The notes beneath the pieces are model-generated. The model did no database searches. It was not told the origin of the DNA and saw only the letters and a list, made by a program, of their open reading frames with translations. 64,000 nucleotides of DNA from Janthinobacterium sp. J1-1 (GTDB taxonomy: Bacteria > Pseudomonadota > Gammaproteobacteria > Burkholderiales > Burkholderiaceae_D), in NCBI RefSeq assembly GCF_030944405.1, contig NZ_CP132339.1, forward strand, positions 1,488,001-1,552,000, written 5' to 3'. This document shows positions 48,963 to 57,760 of this stretch, one piece after another. Both the position numbers and the translations under genes were made by a program. How positions within the stretch are numbered: the first letter of the stretch is position 1; each line of letters starts with the position of its first letter.

Positions 48963-49613
48963 ATGGAAGTCCCGATGGATAGCAAGCCGCGCTGGGAGCG
49001 GCGCAAGGATGCGCGGCCGCAGGAATTGCTGGCCGCCGCGCTCGACCTGTTTGTCGAGCGGGGCTTTGCCTCGACGCGGCTGGAAGATGTGGCCAAGCGG
49101 GCTGGCGTGTCGAAAGGCACCTTGTACCTGTACTTTGAAAACAAGCAGGAGCTGTTCAAGGCGGTGGTGCGCGACAATATCGTGCACTCGATCGGCGAGG
49201 CGGAAGAGAGCATGGCCGCGTCGGACGCCAGCAGCGGCGAGCTATTGCGCAGCCTGATGATGCAATGGTGGGAAGAGTTCGGCGCCACCAAGCTGGCCGG
49301 GCTGACCAAGCTGATGATGGCGGAAACCAACAATTTCCCCGAACTGGCACAGTTTTACAACGAAGAAGTGGTGCAGCGCGGCAATGCCCTGATTGCCAGC
49401 CTGGTCGAGCGCGGCATGCGGCGCGGCGAGTTCCGCCAGGTCGATCCGGTGCTGGTCAGCGCCATCCTGTGCGCGCCGATGACCATGCTGATGATGTGGA
49501 CCCATTCCTTCCTGCCGTGCGACGTGAATGACATCGATCCCATCGCTTATCTCAATACGTTTATTGACATGAGCTTGCGCGGCTTGCAGGTCAGCACGCC
49601 CGTGGGCGCTTGA
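48963..49613 (+). CDS. TetR/AcrR-family transcriptional regulator
   Basis: A 216-aa regulator. The N-terminal helix-turn-helix (about 20-66) reads ELLAAALDLFVERGFASTRLEDVAKRAGVSKGTLYLYFENKQELFKAVV. The C-terminal domain (MMQWWEEFGATKLAGLTKLMMAETNNFPELAQFYNEEV) is of the TetR C-terminal type common next to envelope and efflux genes. An ATG at 48975 is an alternative start. It precedes the pcmt-rhodanese-tolC cluster by 165 bp and may influence it, and its own promoter has a palindromic operator. A stem-loop (49599-49623) straddles its stop. Confidence 0.9.
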   Translation: MEVPMDSKPRWERRKDARPQELLAAALDLFVERGFASTRLEDVAKRAGVSKGTLYLYFENKQELFKAVVRDNIVHSIGEAEESMAASDASSGELLRSLMMQWWEEFGATKLAGLTKLMMAETNNFPELAQFYNEEVVQRGNALIASLVERGMRRGEFRQVDPVLVSAILCAPMTMLMMWTHSFLPCDVNDIDPIAYLNTFIDMSLRGLQVSTPVGA

Positions 49614-49778
49614 GCCACGGGCAATGTTACCGTTCAGTTAGGCCTTTGCCAGCTTCACCCCCTCAAATCTGCAGATCGTCGCAAATTTCCTCCAACGCCC
49701 CTCTTTATGGTTAACATGTGCTTTCAGCCAGTTCAACGATAAAATGGCGGATTATTACTTCACTTACCGAGTCCAAAG

Positions 49779-50429
49779 ATGAATATCGAACAAGCCCGCT
49801 TCAATATGATCGAACAGCAAATCCGTCCCTGGGACGTATTGGATATCGACGTGCTGGAGCTGTTGAACGTGGTCAAGCGTGAAGATTTTGTTCCGGCTGC
49901 CTACAAGAACCTGGCCTTTATCGATACCGAAATTCCATTGGGCGGTGGCGAAAGCATGTTCACGCCCAAGCTCGAAGCGCGCATCTTGCAGGAAGTTGCC
50001 GTCAAAAAGCACGAAAATGTCCTGGAAATCGGTACCGGCAGTGGCTATATGGCGGCCTTGCTGGCGCACAAGGCGCGTCATGTGCTGAGCGTGGAAATCC
50101 AGCCGCAAGTCAAGGCGCAGGCCGAAAAGACCCTGGCCGCGAATGGCGTGACCAATGTCACCGTGACCTTGGGCGATGGCGCGCAGGGCTGGAGCACGGG
50201 CGCGCCGTACGATGTGATCGTCATTTCCGGCGCCCTGGCGGTGCTGCCTGAGGCGATTTTGCAACAGGTCAAGGTGGGCGGCCGCATCCTGGCCATCATC
50301 GGTGAAGCCCCGATCATGTCGGCGCACCTGATCACGCGCACTTCGGACAAGGCCTACGACACGCGCAAGGTATTTGAAACCAGCGTGGCGCCGCTGCAAG
50401 CCGTGCCGCCGTCGCACTTCCAGTTCTGA
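49779..50429 (+). CDS. Protein-L-isoaspartate O-methyltransferase family protein
   Basis: A 216-aa SAM-dependent methyltransferase of the PCMT family. The protein has MNIEQARFNMIEQQIRPWDV, the PCMT-type GGGESMFTPKLEARILQE and motif I NVLEIGTGSGYMAALLA, followed by VLSVEIQ. Members repair isoaspartyl residues in aged proteins, but this branch, found upstream of tolC in many betaproteobacteria, has a divergent active region and an uncertain substrate. A GATAAAAT -10-like box lies about 35 bp upstream. Confidence 0.9.
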   Translation: MNIEQARFNMIEQQIRPWDVLDIDVLELLNVVKREDFVPAAYKNLAFIDTEIPLGGGESMFTPKLEARILQEVAVKKHENVLEIGTGSGYMAALLAHKARHVLSVEIQPQVKAQAEKTLAANGVTNVTVTLGDGAQGWSTGAPYDVIVISGALAVLPEAILQQVKVGGRILAIIGEAPIMSAHLITRTSDKAYDTRKVFETSVAPLQAVPPSHFQF

Positions 50430-50444
50430 CGCGGCGAGGATGCA

Positions 50445-50768
50445 ATGGAGATCTTGAGCGCACCGCAGCTGGCCGCCTGGCTGGCTGACCCTGCCCGTCC
50501 GCGGCCCTTCCTGCTCGACGTGCGCGAGCCGTGGGAATTTGACCTGTGCCGGCTGGACGACGCCACCCTGATGCCGATGAACTCGATCCCGGCGCGCATC
50601 GACGACCTCGATGAAGAAGCCGAGATCGTCTGCATCTGCCATCACGGCGCGCGCAGCATGCAGGTGGCGGCCTTTTTGGAACGTAATGGGTTTGGCAAGG
50701 TCAGTAATCTGACGGGCGGCATGCACGCCTGGGCGTTGCAGGTCGACGCCAGCATGGCAAAATATTAA
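50445..50768 (+). CDS. Rhodanese-domain sulfurtransferase
   Basis: A 107-aa single-domain rhodanese. It has the LDVREPWEFDLCRLDDA strand-loop and the active-site loop CHHGARS with the persulfide Cys65, followed by the NLTGGMHAWALQVD end typical of the fold. It may pass sulfane sulfur to an acceptor. It lies 15 bp after the PCMT-family gene and 144 bp before tolC, an order conserved among betaproteobacteria. Confidence 0.93.
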   Translation: MEILSAPQLAAWLADPARPRPFLLDVREPWEFDLCRLDDATLMPMNSIPARIDDLDEEAEIVCICHHGARSMQVAAFLERNGFGKVSNLTGGMHAWALQVDASMAKY

Positions 50769-50912
50769 GTAATTCCTTGTAGACGCAATCCCGGGCCTGT
50801 GCCGTGCGCAGGCCCGAGGAGACCTGCACCCGTCTTATCCGGAGGGGCAGCAGGCAGGCAGCACCCGATTCTTGTATCCATCAACTTTTGACGACTCCCA
50901 CGGAGAAATGCA

Positions 50913-52253
50913 ATGCGGAAACCCCTTATCGCCGTACTGATGACCAGCGCCTTTGTCTCGATGACATGCTCGCTGCAAGCACAGGCGGCCGATCTCATCC
51001 AGGTCTACCAGCAGGCGCTGGCCAATGACGCGCAGTATGCCAGCGCGCGCGCGGCCCTGTCGGCCGGGATGGAAAGGGTGCCGCAGGGCCTGGCCGGCTT
51101 GCTGCCGCAGGTGTCCGCCTCGGGCAGCAATACGCGTGGCGACAACGAGCTGATCACGCAAAACCAGGGCGGCAACAAGATCACCTCGCCATCGGTGAAT
51201 GTACGCACCAACAGCTACAACCTGACGCTGGCCCAGCCGCTGTTCCGTTGGGACCGCTGGGAAACCTATCAGCAAAGCAAGCTGGCGCAGGCGATTGCCG
51301 AAGCCCAGTTCGCGCAGGTGCAGCAAGACCTGATCACGCGCGTGGCGCAGGCGTATTTCGATGTGCTGAGCGCGCAGGACAACCTGGGTGCGACGCAGTC
51401 GCAAAAAGCGGCGACCACCGAGCAGCTGGCGTCGGCCAAGCGCAATTTCGAGGTCGGCACGCAGACCATTACCGACACGCATGAAGCGCAGGCGGCGTAT
51501 GACCTGGTGGTGGCGCAGGAGTTTGCCGCCATCAATGACCTGGCCAACAAGCGCAGCGCCTTGCAAACGATTATCGGTGAAGCGCCGGCGAATTTGTCGA
51601 CCATGCGCACCGGCGTGGTCCTCAGCGCGCCGCAGCCGGCCACCATCGAACCGTGGGTCAGCTCGGCCGAAGAGCAGAACTTCGGCGTCGTCACGGCCCA
51701 GTTCAACGTGGAGTCGGCCAAGCGCGACATCGGCCGCAACCGCGCCGGCCACTACCCGACCCTGGACCTGATCGCCAATGCCGGCCATACCTATTCCTCG
51801 GGTGGCGGTACGGGCAGCGGCAACAACAACAACGCCATCGGCGTGCAGTGGAGCATCCCGATTTTCAGCGGCTTTGCCGTCACCAGCAAGGTGCGCGAAT
51901 CGATCGCGCTGGAAAACAAGGCCCGCAACGACCTGGAAACGGCGCGCCGTTCGGCCTCGCAAAATGCGCGCCAGGCTTTCCTGGGTGTCAACAGCGGCAT
52001 GGCGCAAGTGAAGGCGCTGGAGGCGGCGGAAGTGTCGAGCAAGTCGGCGCTGGAATCGAACCAGCTCGGTTACCAGGTGGGCGTGCGCATCAATATCGAC
52101 GTCTTGAATGCGCAGAAACAACTGTTTTCGACACAGAAAGACCTGTCGAAAGCGCGCTACGACACCATCATGAACGGCCTGCGCTTGAAGGCGGCCGCCG
52201 GCACCCTGAAGGAAACCGACCTGTTGCCTGTCAACGCCTTGCTCGACCGTTAA
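50913..52253 (+). CDS. tolC: TolC-family outer membrane efflux channel
   Basis: A 446-aa outer membrane channel used by multidrug and type I secretion pumps. A signal peptide (ends SLQAQAA) is followed by two OEP repeats: DLIQVYQQALANDAQYASARAALSAG, and the second half with SAKRDIGRNRAGHYPTLDLIANAGHTYSSGGG and QLGYQVGVRINIDVLNAQKQLF, the TolC hairpin helices. It ends a cluster with a PCMT-family protein and rhodanese. A strong terminator follows 17 bp after the stop. Confidence 0.95.
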   Translation: MRKPLIAVLMTSAFVSMTCSLQAQAADLIQVYQQALANDAQYASARAALSAGMERVPQGLAGLLPQVSASGSNTRGDNELITQNQGGNKITSPSVNVRTNSYNLTLAQPLFRWDRWETYQQSKLAQAIAEAQFAQVQQDLITRVAQAYFDVLSAQDNLGATQSQKAATTEQLASAKRNFEVGTQTITDTHEAQAAYDLVVAQEFAAINDLANKRSALQTIIGEAPANLSTMRTGVVLSAPQPATIEPWVSSAEEQNFGVVTAQFNVESAKRDIGRNRAGHYPTLDLIANAGHTYSSGGGTGSGNNNNAIGVQWSIPIFSGFAVTSKVRESIALENKARNDLETARRSASQNARQAFLGVNSGMAQVKALEAAEVSSKSALESNQLGYQVGVRINIDVLNAQKQLFSTQKDLSKARYDTIMNGLRLKAAAGTLKETDLLPVNALLDR

Positions 52254-52270
52254 GCGGTTCTTGCGATCAC

Positions 52271-52301
52271 AAAAAAACCAGCGCCTGCGCTGGTTTTTTT
52301 T
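52271..52301. terminator. Bidirectional rho-independent terminator
   Basis: AAAAAAACCAGCGC-CT-GCGCTGGTTTTTTTT, a 14-bp stem with long A and T tracts, between the convergent tolC and the YdcZ-type gene. Confidence 0.95.
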
Positions 52302-52303
52302 CG

Positions 52304-52771
52304 TCAGCCGGCGCGTCCGTTGGCCAATTGCGTGACGATCACGCCGGCCACCACCAGCGCCGCCCCCAGCCAGTGCAGCGGCGTAATGTGTTTTACGGCA
52401 AAGCCCAGCAAGCCGTAGCGGTCGATGGCCAGCGCGGCCAGCACCTGGCCGCCGATCACGGCCGCCATGAAGGGGCCGGAGCCCATGCGCGGTGCCAGCA
52501 TCAGCGCGGCCGTGATGTAAAACACGCCGGCCGCGCCGCCGAGCCAGGTCCAACCCGGCGCGCGCAGCGACAGCGCCACCTCGGGCGCCGGCACGCGCAT
52601 CGCCAGCATGACGAGTGATGCGAGCACGGCGCTGACGCCCAGCGAGGCCACGGTGGCCCACAGCGGGTGGCCCAGGTTGCGGCCCAGCGCCGCATTGGCG
52701 CCGGCCTGGAACGGCACGACGGCGCCGGCCAGCATGGCCAGCGGGGCAAACAAGGTAATCCATCCTTGCAT
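52304..52771 (-). CDS. DMT-family transporter, YdcZ/DUF606 type
   Basis: A 155-aa membrane protein of the small DUF606 (YdcZ) branch of the drug/metabolite transporter superfamily, with five hydrophobic segments and the marks LAGAVVPFQAGANAALGRNLGHPLWATVASLGVSA and AVIGGQVLAALAIDRYGLLGF. The start ATG 52771 follows GGAGTC at the right distance; ATG 52783 is possible. Members often occur in tandem, but here one copy stands alone, divergent from a LysR gene 83 bp away that may control it. Confidence 0.87.
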   Translation of the reverse strand: MQGWITLFAPLAMLAGAVVPFQAGANAALGRNLGHPLWATVASLGVSAVLASLVMLAMRVPAPEVALSLRAPGWTWLGGAAGVFYITAALMLAPRMGSGPFMAAVIGGQVLAALAIDRYGLLGFAVKHITPLHWLGAALVVAGVIVTQLANGRAG

Positions 52772-52854
52772 GTGAGACTCCATCTGTTGAGTTGATGGAT
52801 GGCATCGTATTATTATGCTGGGATAAAATCCAATTCACAATTTGTCATCAAAAC

Positions 52855-53769
52855 ATGCATCAAACGAATAGTCTGCGCGCGATCGACCTGAACCTGCTGG
52901 TGATCCTGGAAGCCTTGCTGAGCGAGCGCCATCTGTCGCGCGCGGCCCAGCGCTTGCACATGAGCCAGCCGGCGGTCAGCCATGCGCTGGCACGGCTGCG
53001 CCATCTGCTCGGCGACCCGCTGCTGCTGCGTGGCAAGGGTGGCTTCCAGCCGACGGCGCGCGCGCTGGCGCTGGCGCGGCCGCTGGCCGAGGCCTTGCAA
53101 AACGTGCGCTCGGTACTGGGCGGCGCGGTGTTCAACGCCGCCAGCACGCAGCGCGTGTTTCGCCTGGCCATGTCCGACTACGGCGCGGCGCAGGTCTTGC
53201 CGGCCCTGCTGCGCCGCTTGCGCACGGACGCGCCCGGCATTGATCTTTCCATCAGCTACGCCAGCCGGCCGGCCATGCTGGCTGCCTTGCAGGATGGCGA
53301 GATCGACCTGGCGCTGGGCGTGTTCGCGCAACTGCCGCAGCAGTTGCACAGCGATATCTTGTTCGAGGAAACGTTTATTTGCGCGATGGACCCGGCCAGC
53401 CTTGCACCGGGCCAGGTGTTGACGCTGGAAGCCTATCTGGCGCGGCCCCATGTGCTGGTGGCGTCCACCGATGGCGGCATGGCGGGGGAAGTCGATGCGG
53501 CGCTGGCCAAGCTGGGCAAGACGCGCCGCGTCGCCGTGCGCTTGCCACACTGGACGGTGGCGCCGGAGTTACTGAAGGGAACAGATTTGATCCTGACGGT
53601 GGCGCGCCGCGCCGTGCCGGGACATGAAGGGCAGGCTTTGATGCTGCAGGCGCCGCCGTTTGCGATTGCGCCGTTTGGATTCGAGCTGGTGCGGCATCAC
53701 CGTACCGATGGCGATGCCGGCATTGCCTGGCTGCGCGCGGCGATTGCCGCCGCAGTGCAGCCCGCTTGA
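52855..53769 (+). CDS. LysR-family transcriptional regulator
   Basis: A 304-aa LysR-type regulator from ATG 52855 (MHQTNSLRAIDLNLLVIL). The helix-turn-helix region LSERHLSRAAQRLHMSQPAVSHALARLRHLLGDPLLLRG is followed by a NodD/SyrM-like effector domain (FRLAMSDYGAAQVLPALL, LPHWTVAPELLKGTDLILTV). It diverges from the YdcZ-type transporter, its likely target. No strong inverted repeat was seen in the short interval. Confidence 0.9.
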   Translation: MHQTNSLRAIDLNLLVILEALLSERHLSRAAQRLHMSQPAVSHALARLRHLLGDPLLLRGKGGFQPTARALALARPLAEALQNVRSVLGGAVFNAASTQRVFRLAMSDYGAAQVLPALLRRLRTDAPGIDLSISYASRPAMLAALQDGEIDLALGVFAQLPQQLHSDILFEETFICAMDPASLAPGQVLTLEAYLARPHVLVASTDGGMAGEVDAALAKLGKTRRVAVRLPHWTVAPELLKGTDLILTVARRAVPGHEGQALMLQAPPFAIAPFGFELVRHHRTDGDAGIAWLRAAIAAAVQPA

Positions 53770-53783
53770 TGACAGTGCGCTGA

Positions 53784-54191
53784 TTACAAGCCGCCACCCT
53801 GGCCGTCGAACTTGCGTTCGATCAGTTCGATCTTGTAGCCGTCCGGATCGGTAATAAAGGCGATCACGGTGGTGCCGCCCTTGACCGGGCCCGGCTCGCG
53901 CGTGACGTTGCCGCCATTGCTGCGCGCCGCATCGCAGGCGGCGACGATATCGTCGGCCGAGATGGCGATATGGCCATACGCCGTGCCCAGGTCATAGCTG
54001 GTGCTGCCGTAGTTGTAGGTCAATTCCAGTTCCGCGTGGTCCGGGTTCGAGCCGTAGCCGACAAAGGCCAGCGTGTACTGGTATTCCGGGTTGTCGCTGG
54101 TGCGCAGCAGCTTCATGCCCAATACTTTGGTGTAGAAATCGATGGAGCGCTGCAGGTCGCCGACCCGCAACATGGTGTGCAAAATACGCAT
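53784..54191 (-). CDS. gloA: Lactoylglutathione lyase (glyoxalase I)
   Basis: Cytosolic metalloenzyme converting the methylglyoxal-glutathione hemithioacetal into S-lactoylglutathione. The 135-aa product carries the four metal ligands expected for Ni-type GloA: His5 in RILHTMLRV, Glu56 in HAELELTYN, His74 in YGHIAI and Glu122 in GYKIELIE. It lies 125 bp downstream of the OsmC-family gene, in the same direction. Confidence 0.96.
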   Translation of the reverse strand: MRILHTMLRVGDLQRSIDFYTKVLGMKLLRTSDNPEYQYTLAFVGYGSNPDHAELELTYNYGSTSYDLGTAYGHIAISADDIVAACDAARSNGGNVTREPGPVKGGTTVIAFITDPDGYKIELIERKFDGQGGGL

Positions 54192-54316
54192 GCTAAATCC
54201 TTGCTAGTGATAAGGGAATAGCAGGATTCTAGGCGTTTTATGGGGTTCCTGCAGAAACCGCTCCCGCCACCCGTTGCCAGGCGGCATGGAACGGCGAGCG
54301 ACCTGGTCAAGCCGGC

Positions 54317-54739
54317 TTATTCCAGCGTGGCGTCCAGCGTGATATTGGCGACCAGCAATTTCGATACGGGGCAGCCCAGCTTGGCGCGCAGCGCCACATC
54401 CTGGAATACCTCATCGGTGGCGCCGGGAATCGTGGCCACCAGGGTCAGGTGCACGGCGGTGATTGCGTATTCGCCATCGACCTTGTCCAGGCTGACCTGC
54501 GCCGTGGTTTTCAGGGCCGTCGCTTTCAGGCCAGCTTCACCCAGCTTGCCCGACAGTGCCATGGTGAAGCAGGCCGCATGGGCGGCGCCGATCAATTCTT
54601 CCGGATTGCTGCCCGGACCATCTTCGAAGCGGGTGTTAAAGCCATAGGCAATATTGTCGAGCGCACCGCTTTCGGTGGAAATAAAACCCTTGCCATCCTT
54701 GAGGCCGCCACTCCAGACGGCTGATCCTGATTTCTTCAT
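54317..54739 (-). CDS. OsmC-family peroxiredoxin
   Basis: A 140-aa OsmC/Ohr-type protein that reduces organic hydroperoxides through a thiol pair. It opens KKSGSAVWSGGLKDGKGFISTESGAL and has Cys57 in GAAHAACFTMALS and Cys123 in RAKLGCPVSKLL, the redox pair of the family. The LVATIPG and LDATLE ends fit OsmC more than Ohr. It follows the PQQ-type sugar dehydrogenase gene by 103 bp. Confidence 0.93.
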   Translation of the reverse strand: MKKSGSAVWSGGLKDGKGFISTESGALDNIAYGFNTRFEDGPGSNPEELIGAAHAACFTMALSGKLGEAGLKATALKTTAQVSLDKVDGEYAITAVHLTLVATIPGATDEVFQDVALRAKLGCPVSKLLVANITLDATLE

Positions 54740-54842
54740 GATGTGCTCCTTTGCGTGGTTCGAACAACCATCATGCGCGCCGGATCAGCCTGCCACTGTT
54801 CGGTGCGTCACACAGGGGGATGATCGCCCCCCTGTGCCGGCC

Positions 54843-56171
54843 TCAAGGCGCCGTCGTCACGCGCCAGATCACATTGCCCACATCGTCGGCCACCAGCAGC
54901 GCGCCTTCCTTGTCGAGCACCACGCCGACCGGACGGCCTTGGGCATTGCCCTTGCGGTCGAGAAAGCCGCTGACAAAATCCTGCGGCGGCCCCGATGGCT
55001 TGCCATCGGCAAACGGCACGAAGATCACCTTGTAGCCGCTGAAGGGCTTGCGGTTCCACGAACCGTGCTGGCCGATAAAGGCGCCGCCTTGGTAGCTTTC
55101 CGGAAACTGCTTGCCGTCATAGAACGCCAGGCCCAGCGAAGCCGTATGGGCGCCCAGCGCATAGTCGGGCGAGATGGCCTTGGCCACCAGTTCCGGGCGC
55201 GGCGGCTTCACGCGCTGGTCCACATGTTGGCCGTAATAACTGTAGGGCCAGCCGTAGAATCCGCCATCCTTGACCGAGGTCATGTAATCGGGCACCAGCT
55301 CGTCACCGATCTCGTCGCGCTCGTTGACGGCTGTCCACAGCGCCTTGCTGGTGGGCTGCCAGGCCATGCCGTTCGGGTTGCGCAGGCCGCTGGCAAAGAT
55401 GCGCGGCTTGCCGGTCGCAATTTCGTATTGCCAGATGGCCGCACGGCCTTCCTCGGCGCCCATGCCGTTCTCGGCCACATTGCTGTTCGATCCGACCGAT
55501 ACATATAAAAACTTGCCATCCGGGCTGGCCACCACGTTCTTGGTCCAGTGATGATTGATCGGGCCGCCCGGCAAATCCATTACCTTGACGGGCTTGGCCG
55601 TGATCTCGGTCTGGCCCTCTTCGTAGGGCACGCGCACCAGCGCGTCGGCATTGGCGATATACAGGTCCTTGCCGACCAGCGCCATGCCGAACGGCGAATT
55701 GAGGCCTTGCATGAACACCGTGCGCGTCTGCGCCACGCCGTCCGCACCGACGCCGCGCAGCAGCGTGATGCGGTTGGCGGTCGGCGTGCCCGCGCCGGCC
55801 TTTTTCATGGTCATCTTCATGATCTTGCCCTTGATGCCCTTGCCGTCTTCCGGTTTTGGCGGGGCATTGGTTTCGGCCACCAGCACGTCGCCATTCGGCA
55901 GGACATGAATCCAGCGCGGATGGTCGAGGTCGCGCGCCAGCGCGTGGATGGCAAAACCGGCCGGTACCGTCGGCTTGGCATCGCCGGCCCAGCGTTCCAC
56001 CGGCGCCACCTGCACCGTCGGGATCAATTGCTTCGATGGCTTGGGCAGGTCCGGATTCGGGCCGAAGCCGGGCGGCATGGCTTGCGCCAGGGCACTACCG
56101 GCACCGGCGAGGGCCGTCACGGCAGCCAGGGCAAGCAGGGAAACGCGCAAGCGCGGGGCGAGGAAGGGCAT
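54843..56171 (-). CDS. PQQ-dependent sugar dehydrogenase (sorbosone dehydrogenase type)
   Basis: A 442-aa periplasmic protein with signal peptide ALAGAGSALAQA and a beta-propeller of the GDH-B/sorbosone dehydrogenase family: FAIHALARDLDHPRWIHVLPNGDVLVAETN (binding-site Arg/His of the family), GLNSPFGMALVGKDLYIANAD, NEHWTKN-type HHWTKNVVASPDGKFLYVSVGSNSN, ASGLRNPNGMAWQP, and GSWNRKPFSGYKVIFVPF. Soluble quinoprotein glucose dehydrogenases share this fold. PQQ binding is inferred from the family, and the natural sugar is unknown. Confidence 0.9.
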   Translation of the reverse strand: MPFLAPRLRVSLLALAAVTALAGAGSALAQAMPPGFGPNPDLPKPSKQLIPTVQVAPVERWAGDAKPTVPAGFAIHALARDLDHPRWIHVLPNGDVLVAETNAPPKPEDGKGIKGKIMKMTMKKAGAGTPTANRITLLRGVGADGVAQTRTVFMQGLNSPFGMALVGKDLYIANADALVRVPYEEGQTEITAKPVKVMDLPGGPINHHWTKNVVASPDGKFLYVSVGSNSNVAENGMGAEEGRAAIWQYEIATGKPRIFASGLRNPNGMAWQPTSKALWTAVNERDEIGDELVPDYMTSVKDGGFYGWPYSYYGQHVDQRVKPPRPELVAKAISPDYALGAHTASLGLAFYDGKQFPESYQGGAFIGQHGSWNRKPFSGYKVIFVPFADGKPSGPPQDFVSGFLDRKGNAQGRPVGVVLDKEGALLVADDVGNVIWRVTTAP

Positions 56172-56185
56172 GGCAGGCTCCGGGA

Positions 56186-56458
56186 TCAGGTTTGGCGGGT
56201 TTTTTTGGACGTCAGGTCCGGATCGGGCTTGGCCTGGCCAGGGGGGGCCGGCTTGACCTTTTCCACGCCCGGCTGGGCGCGCAGGTCGGTATCGACCAGG
56301 CCTTGTTCAAGGTCGCTGGCGGCCTGCTTCATGATGTCGCGCGGCTTGACGTTCTGCGCGTCGGGCGACTCGTCGCGCTCGTGCGGCAGGCGGTCCACGC
56401 CATCGTTTTGTACTTTCTCATCGGTATTGATCTTGCGCTCGCTGCGTTCGGTAGCCAT
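56186..56458 (-). CDS. Small charged hypothetical protein
   Basis: A 90-aa, highly charged, probably unstructured protein from ATG 56458, behind a strong AGGAGGTC ribosome site. It has no signal peptide or membrane segment, with segments such as RSERKINTDEKVQNDGVDRL and a Pro/Lys-rich end KPAPPGQAKPDPDLTSKK. No family is recognised. It lies 14 bp upstream of the sugar dehydrogenase gene in the same direction, so the two are probably co-transcribed, and it is divergent from nadK. Confidence 0.75.
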   Translation of the reverse strand: MATERSERKINTDEKVQNDGVDRLPHERDESPDAQNVKPRDIMKQAASDLEQGLVDTDLRAQPGVEKVKPAPPGQAKPDPDLTSKKTRQT

Positions 56459-56627
56459 ATGACCTCCTGAGTGTAAGAATGATATGGACCAGTGTCCCCG
56501 CGCGGGCCGCGCCGCGCAAGCGGATTTCACGGCCGAGGGCGCGCTGGCGCACGCAGGGGCGCATCTTTTCTTCGCCCCCGTACCGTCCATCCCGATTACA
56601 CTGCATGCACGACTTACCGAACGCCCC

Positions 56628-56672
56628 TTGCAGCCGGCCCGCTACCGCACTATACTGTGCATATATACAGTA
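56628..56672 (+). promoter_or_regulatory. nadK-recN promoter with LexA-type SOS box
   Basis: TTGCAG (56628-56633), 17 bp and TATACT (56651-56656) form a strong sigma-70 promoter. The palindrome CTGT-N8-ACAG (56655-56670, extended TACTGT ... ACAGTA at 56653-56672) is a consensus LexA box overlapping and following the -10. It lies 74 bp before the nadK start. Confidence 0.82.
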
Positions 56673-56745
56673 TTTCGCGGTAGTGGCGTGCTGATCGCGA
56701 CAGCCTTGGGGCGACTTGCCACCGAATTCATTTGCCGAGATTTTT

Positions 56746-57699
56746 ATGCCCGTCGATAACCACGCCGATCTTCCGCCAGCACCGCCGCCAGCCCCGGGTT
56801 CCAGCTTCAACATGGGGCCCAAGACCATCGCGCTGGTCGTTCGCCAGAATACCGATGGCATCGCCGAGCCCGTCAACAGCATCATCGACTTCCTGCGCGG
56901 CCTGGGCCACACGGTGGTGTTCGAGGCGGAAACCGCCGCCCACCTGGACGTGGCCGGCGTGCCCGCCCTGTCGGCCGCCGACATCGGCGCCTGCGCCGAC
57001 TGCGCCATCGTCATGGGCGGCGACGGCACCATGCTGGGCATTGCGCGCCAGCTGGCGCCGTATGACGTGCCCTTGATCGGCATCAATCAGGGCCGGCTGG
57101 GTTTCATGACCGATATTCCGTTGGAGCGCATGCTGCCGGTGCTGGCGGACATTCTGGGCGGCAATTTCGAAGCCGAGCGCCGCACCTTGCTCGAAGGCAG
57201 CGTGCTGCGCGACGGCAAGGCGATTCATGTCGGCATGGCCGTCAACGACGTGGTGGTCTCGCGCGGCGCCGGCGCCGGCATGGCTGAATTACGGGTCGAA
57301 GTCGACGGCCATTTCATGTACAACCAGCGTTCGGACGGACTGATCATTTCCACCCCGACGGGATCGACCGCCTATGCGCTGTCGGCCGGCGGCCCGCTGC
57401 TGCACCCCACCCTGGGCGGCATCGTGCTGGTGCCGATCGCGCCGCACGCGCTGTCGAACCGTCCCATCGTGTTGCCCGATTCGAGCCAGATCGTGGTGGA
57501 AATCGTGCGCGGACGCGATATCAGCGTGAACTTCGACATGCAGACCTTCGCCAGCCTGCTGCAGCAAGACCGCATTTTGATTCGCCGTTCGCCGCACACG
57601 ATCACTTTCCTCCATCCGGAAGGCTGGAGCTATTACAACACCCTGCGCGAGAAGCTGCACTGGAACGAGTATCCGTCCGGCGAGGGCAAGCTCGTTTAA
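56746..57699 (+). CDS. nadK: NAD kinase
   Basis: ATP/polyphosphate-dependent kinase making NADP from NAD. From ATG 56746 the 317-aa product has a Pro-rich N-terminal extension of about 23 residues, then the kinase GGDGT motif at 91-95 ([14 protein letters not shown]), [21 protein letters not shown], the NE/D-motif-type region [20 protein letters not shown] and [11 protein letters not shown]. An alternative ATG at 56812 would remove the extension. It is the first gene of a nadK-recN unit downstream of a LexA-type box. Confidence 0.96.
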   Translation: MPVDNHADLPPAPPPAPGSSFNMGPKTIALVVRQNTDGIAEPVNSIIDFLRGLGHTVVFEAETAAHLDVAGVPALSAADIGACADCAIVMGGDGTMLGIARQLAPYDVPLIGINQGRLGFMTDIPLERMLPVLADILGGNFEAERRTLLEGSVLRDGKAIHVGMAVNDVVVSRGAGAGMAELRVEVDGHFMYNQRSDGLIISTPTGSTAYALSAGGPLLHPTLGGIVLVPIAPHALSNRPIVLPDSSQIVVEIVRGRDISVNFDMQTFASLLQQDRILIRRSPHTITFLHPEGWSYYNTLREKLHWNEYPSGEGKLV

Positions 57700-57760
57700 G
57701 CGCGGTTTTTTACGCCAACCCCGCGGCGCCCAGCCTGATTGCCGCCCAACCATTGAAGCC

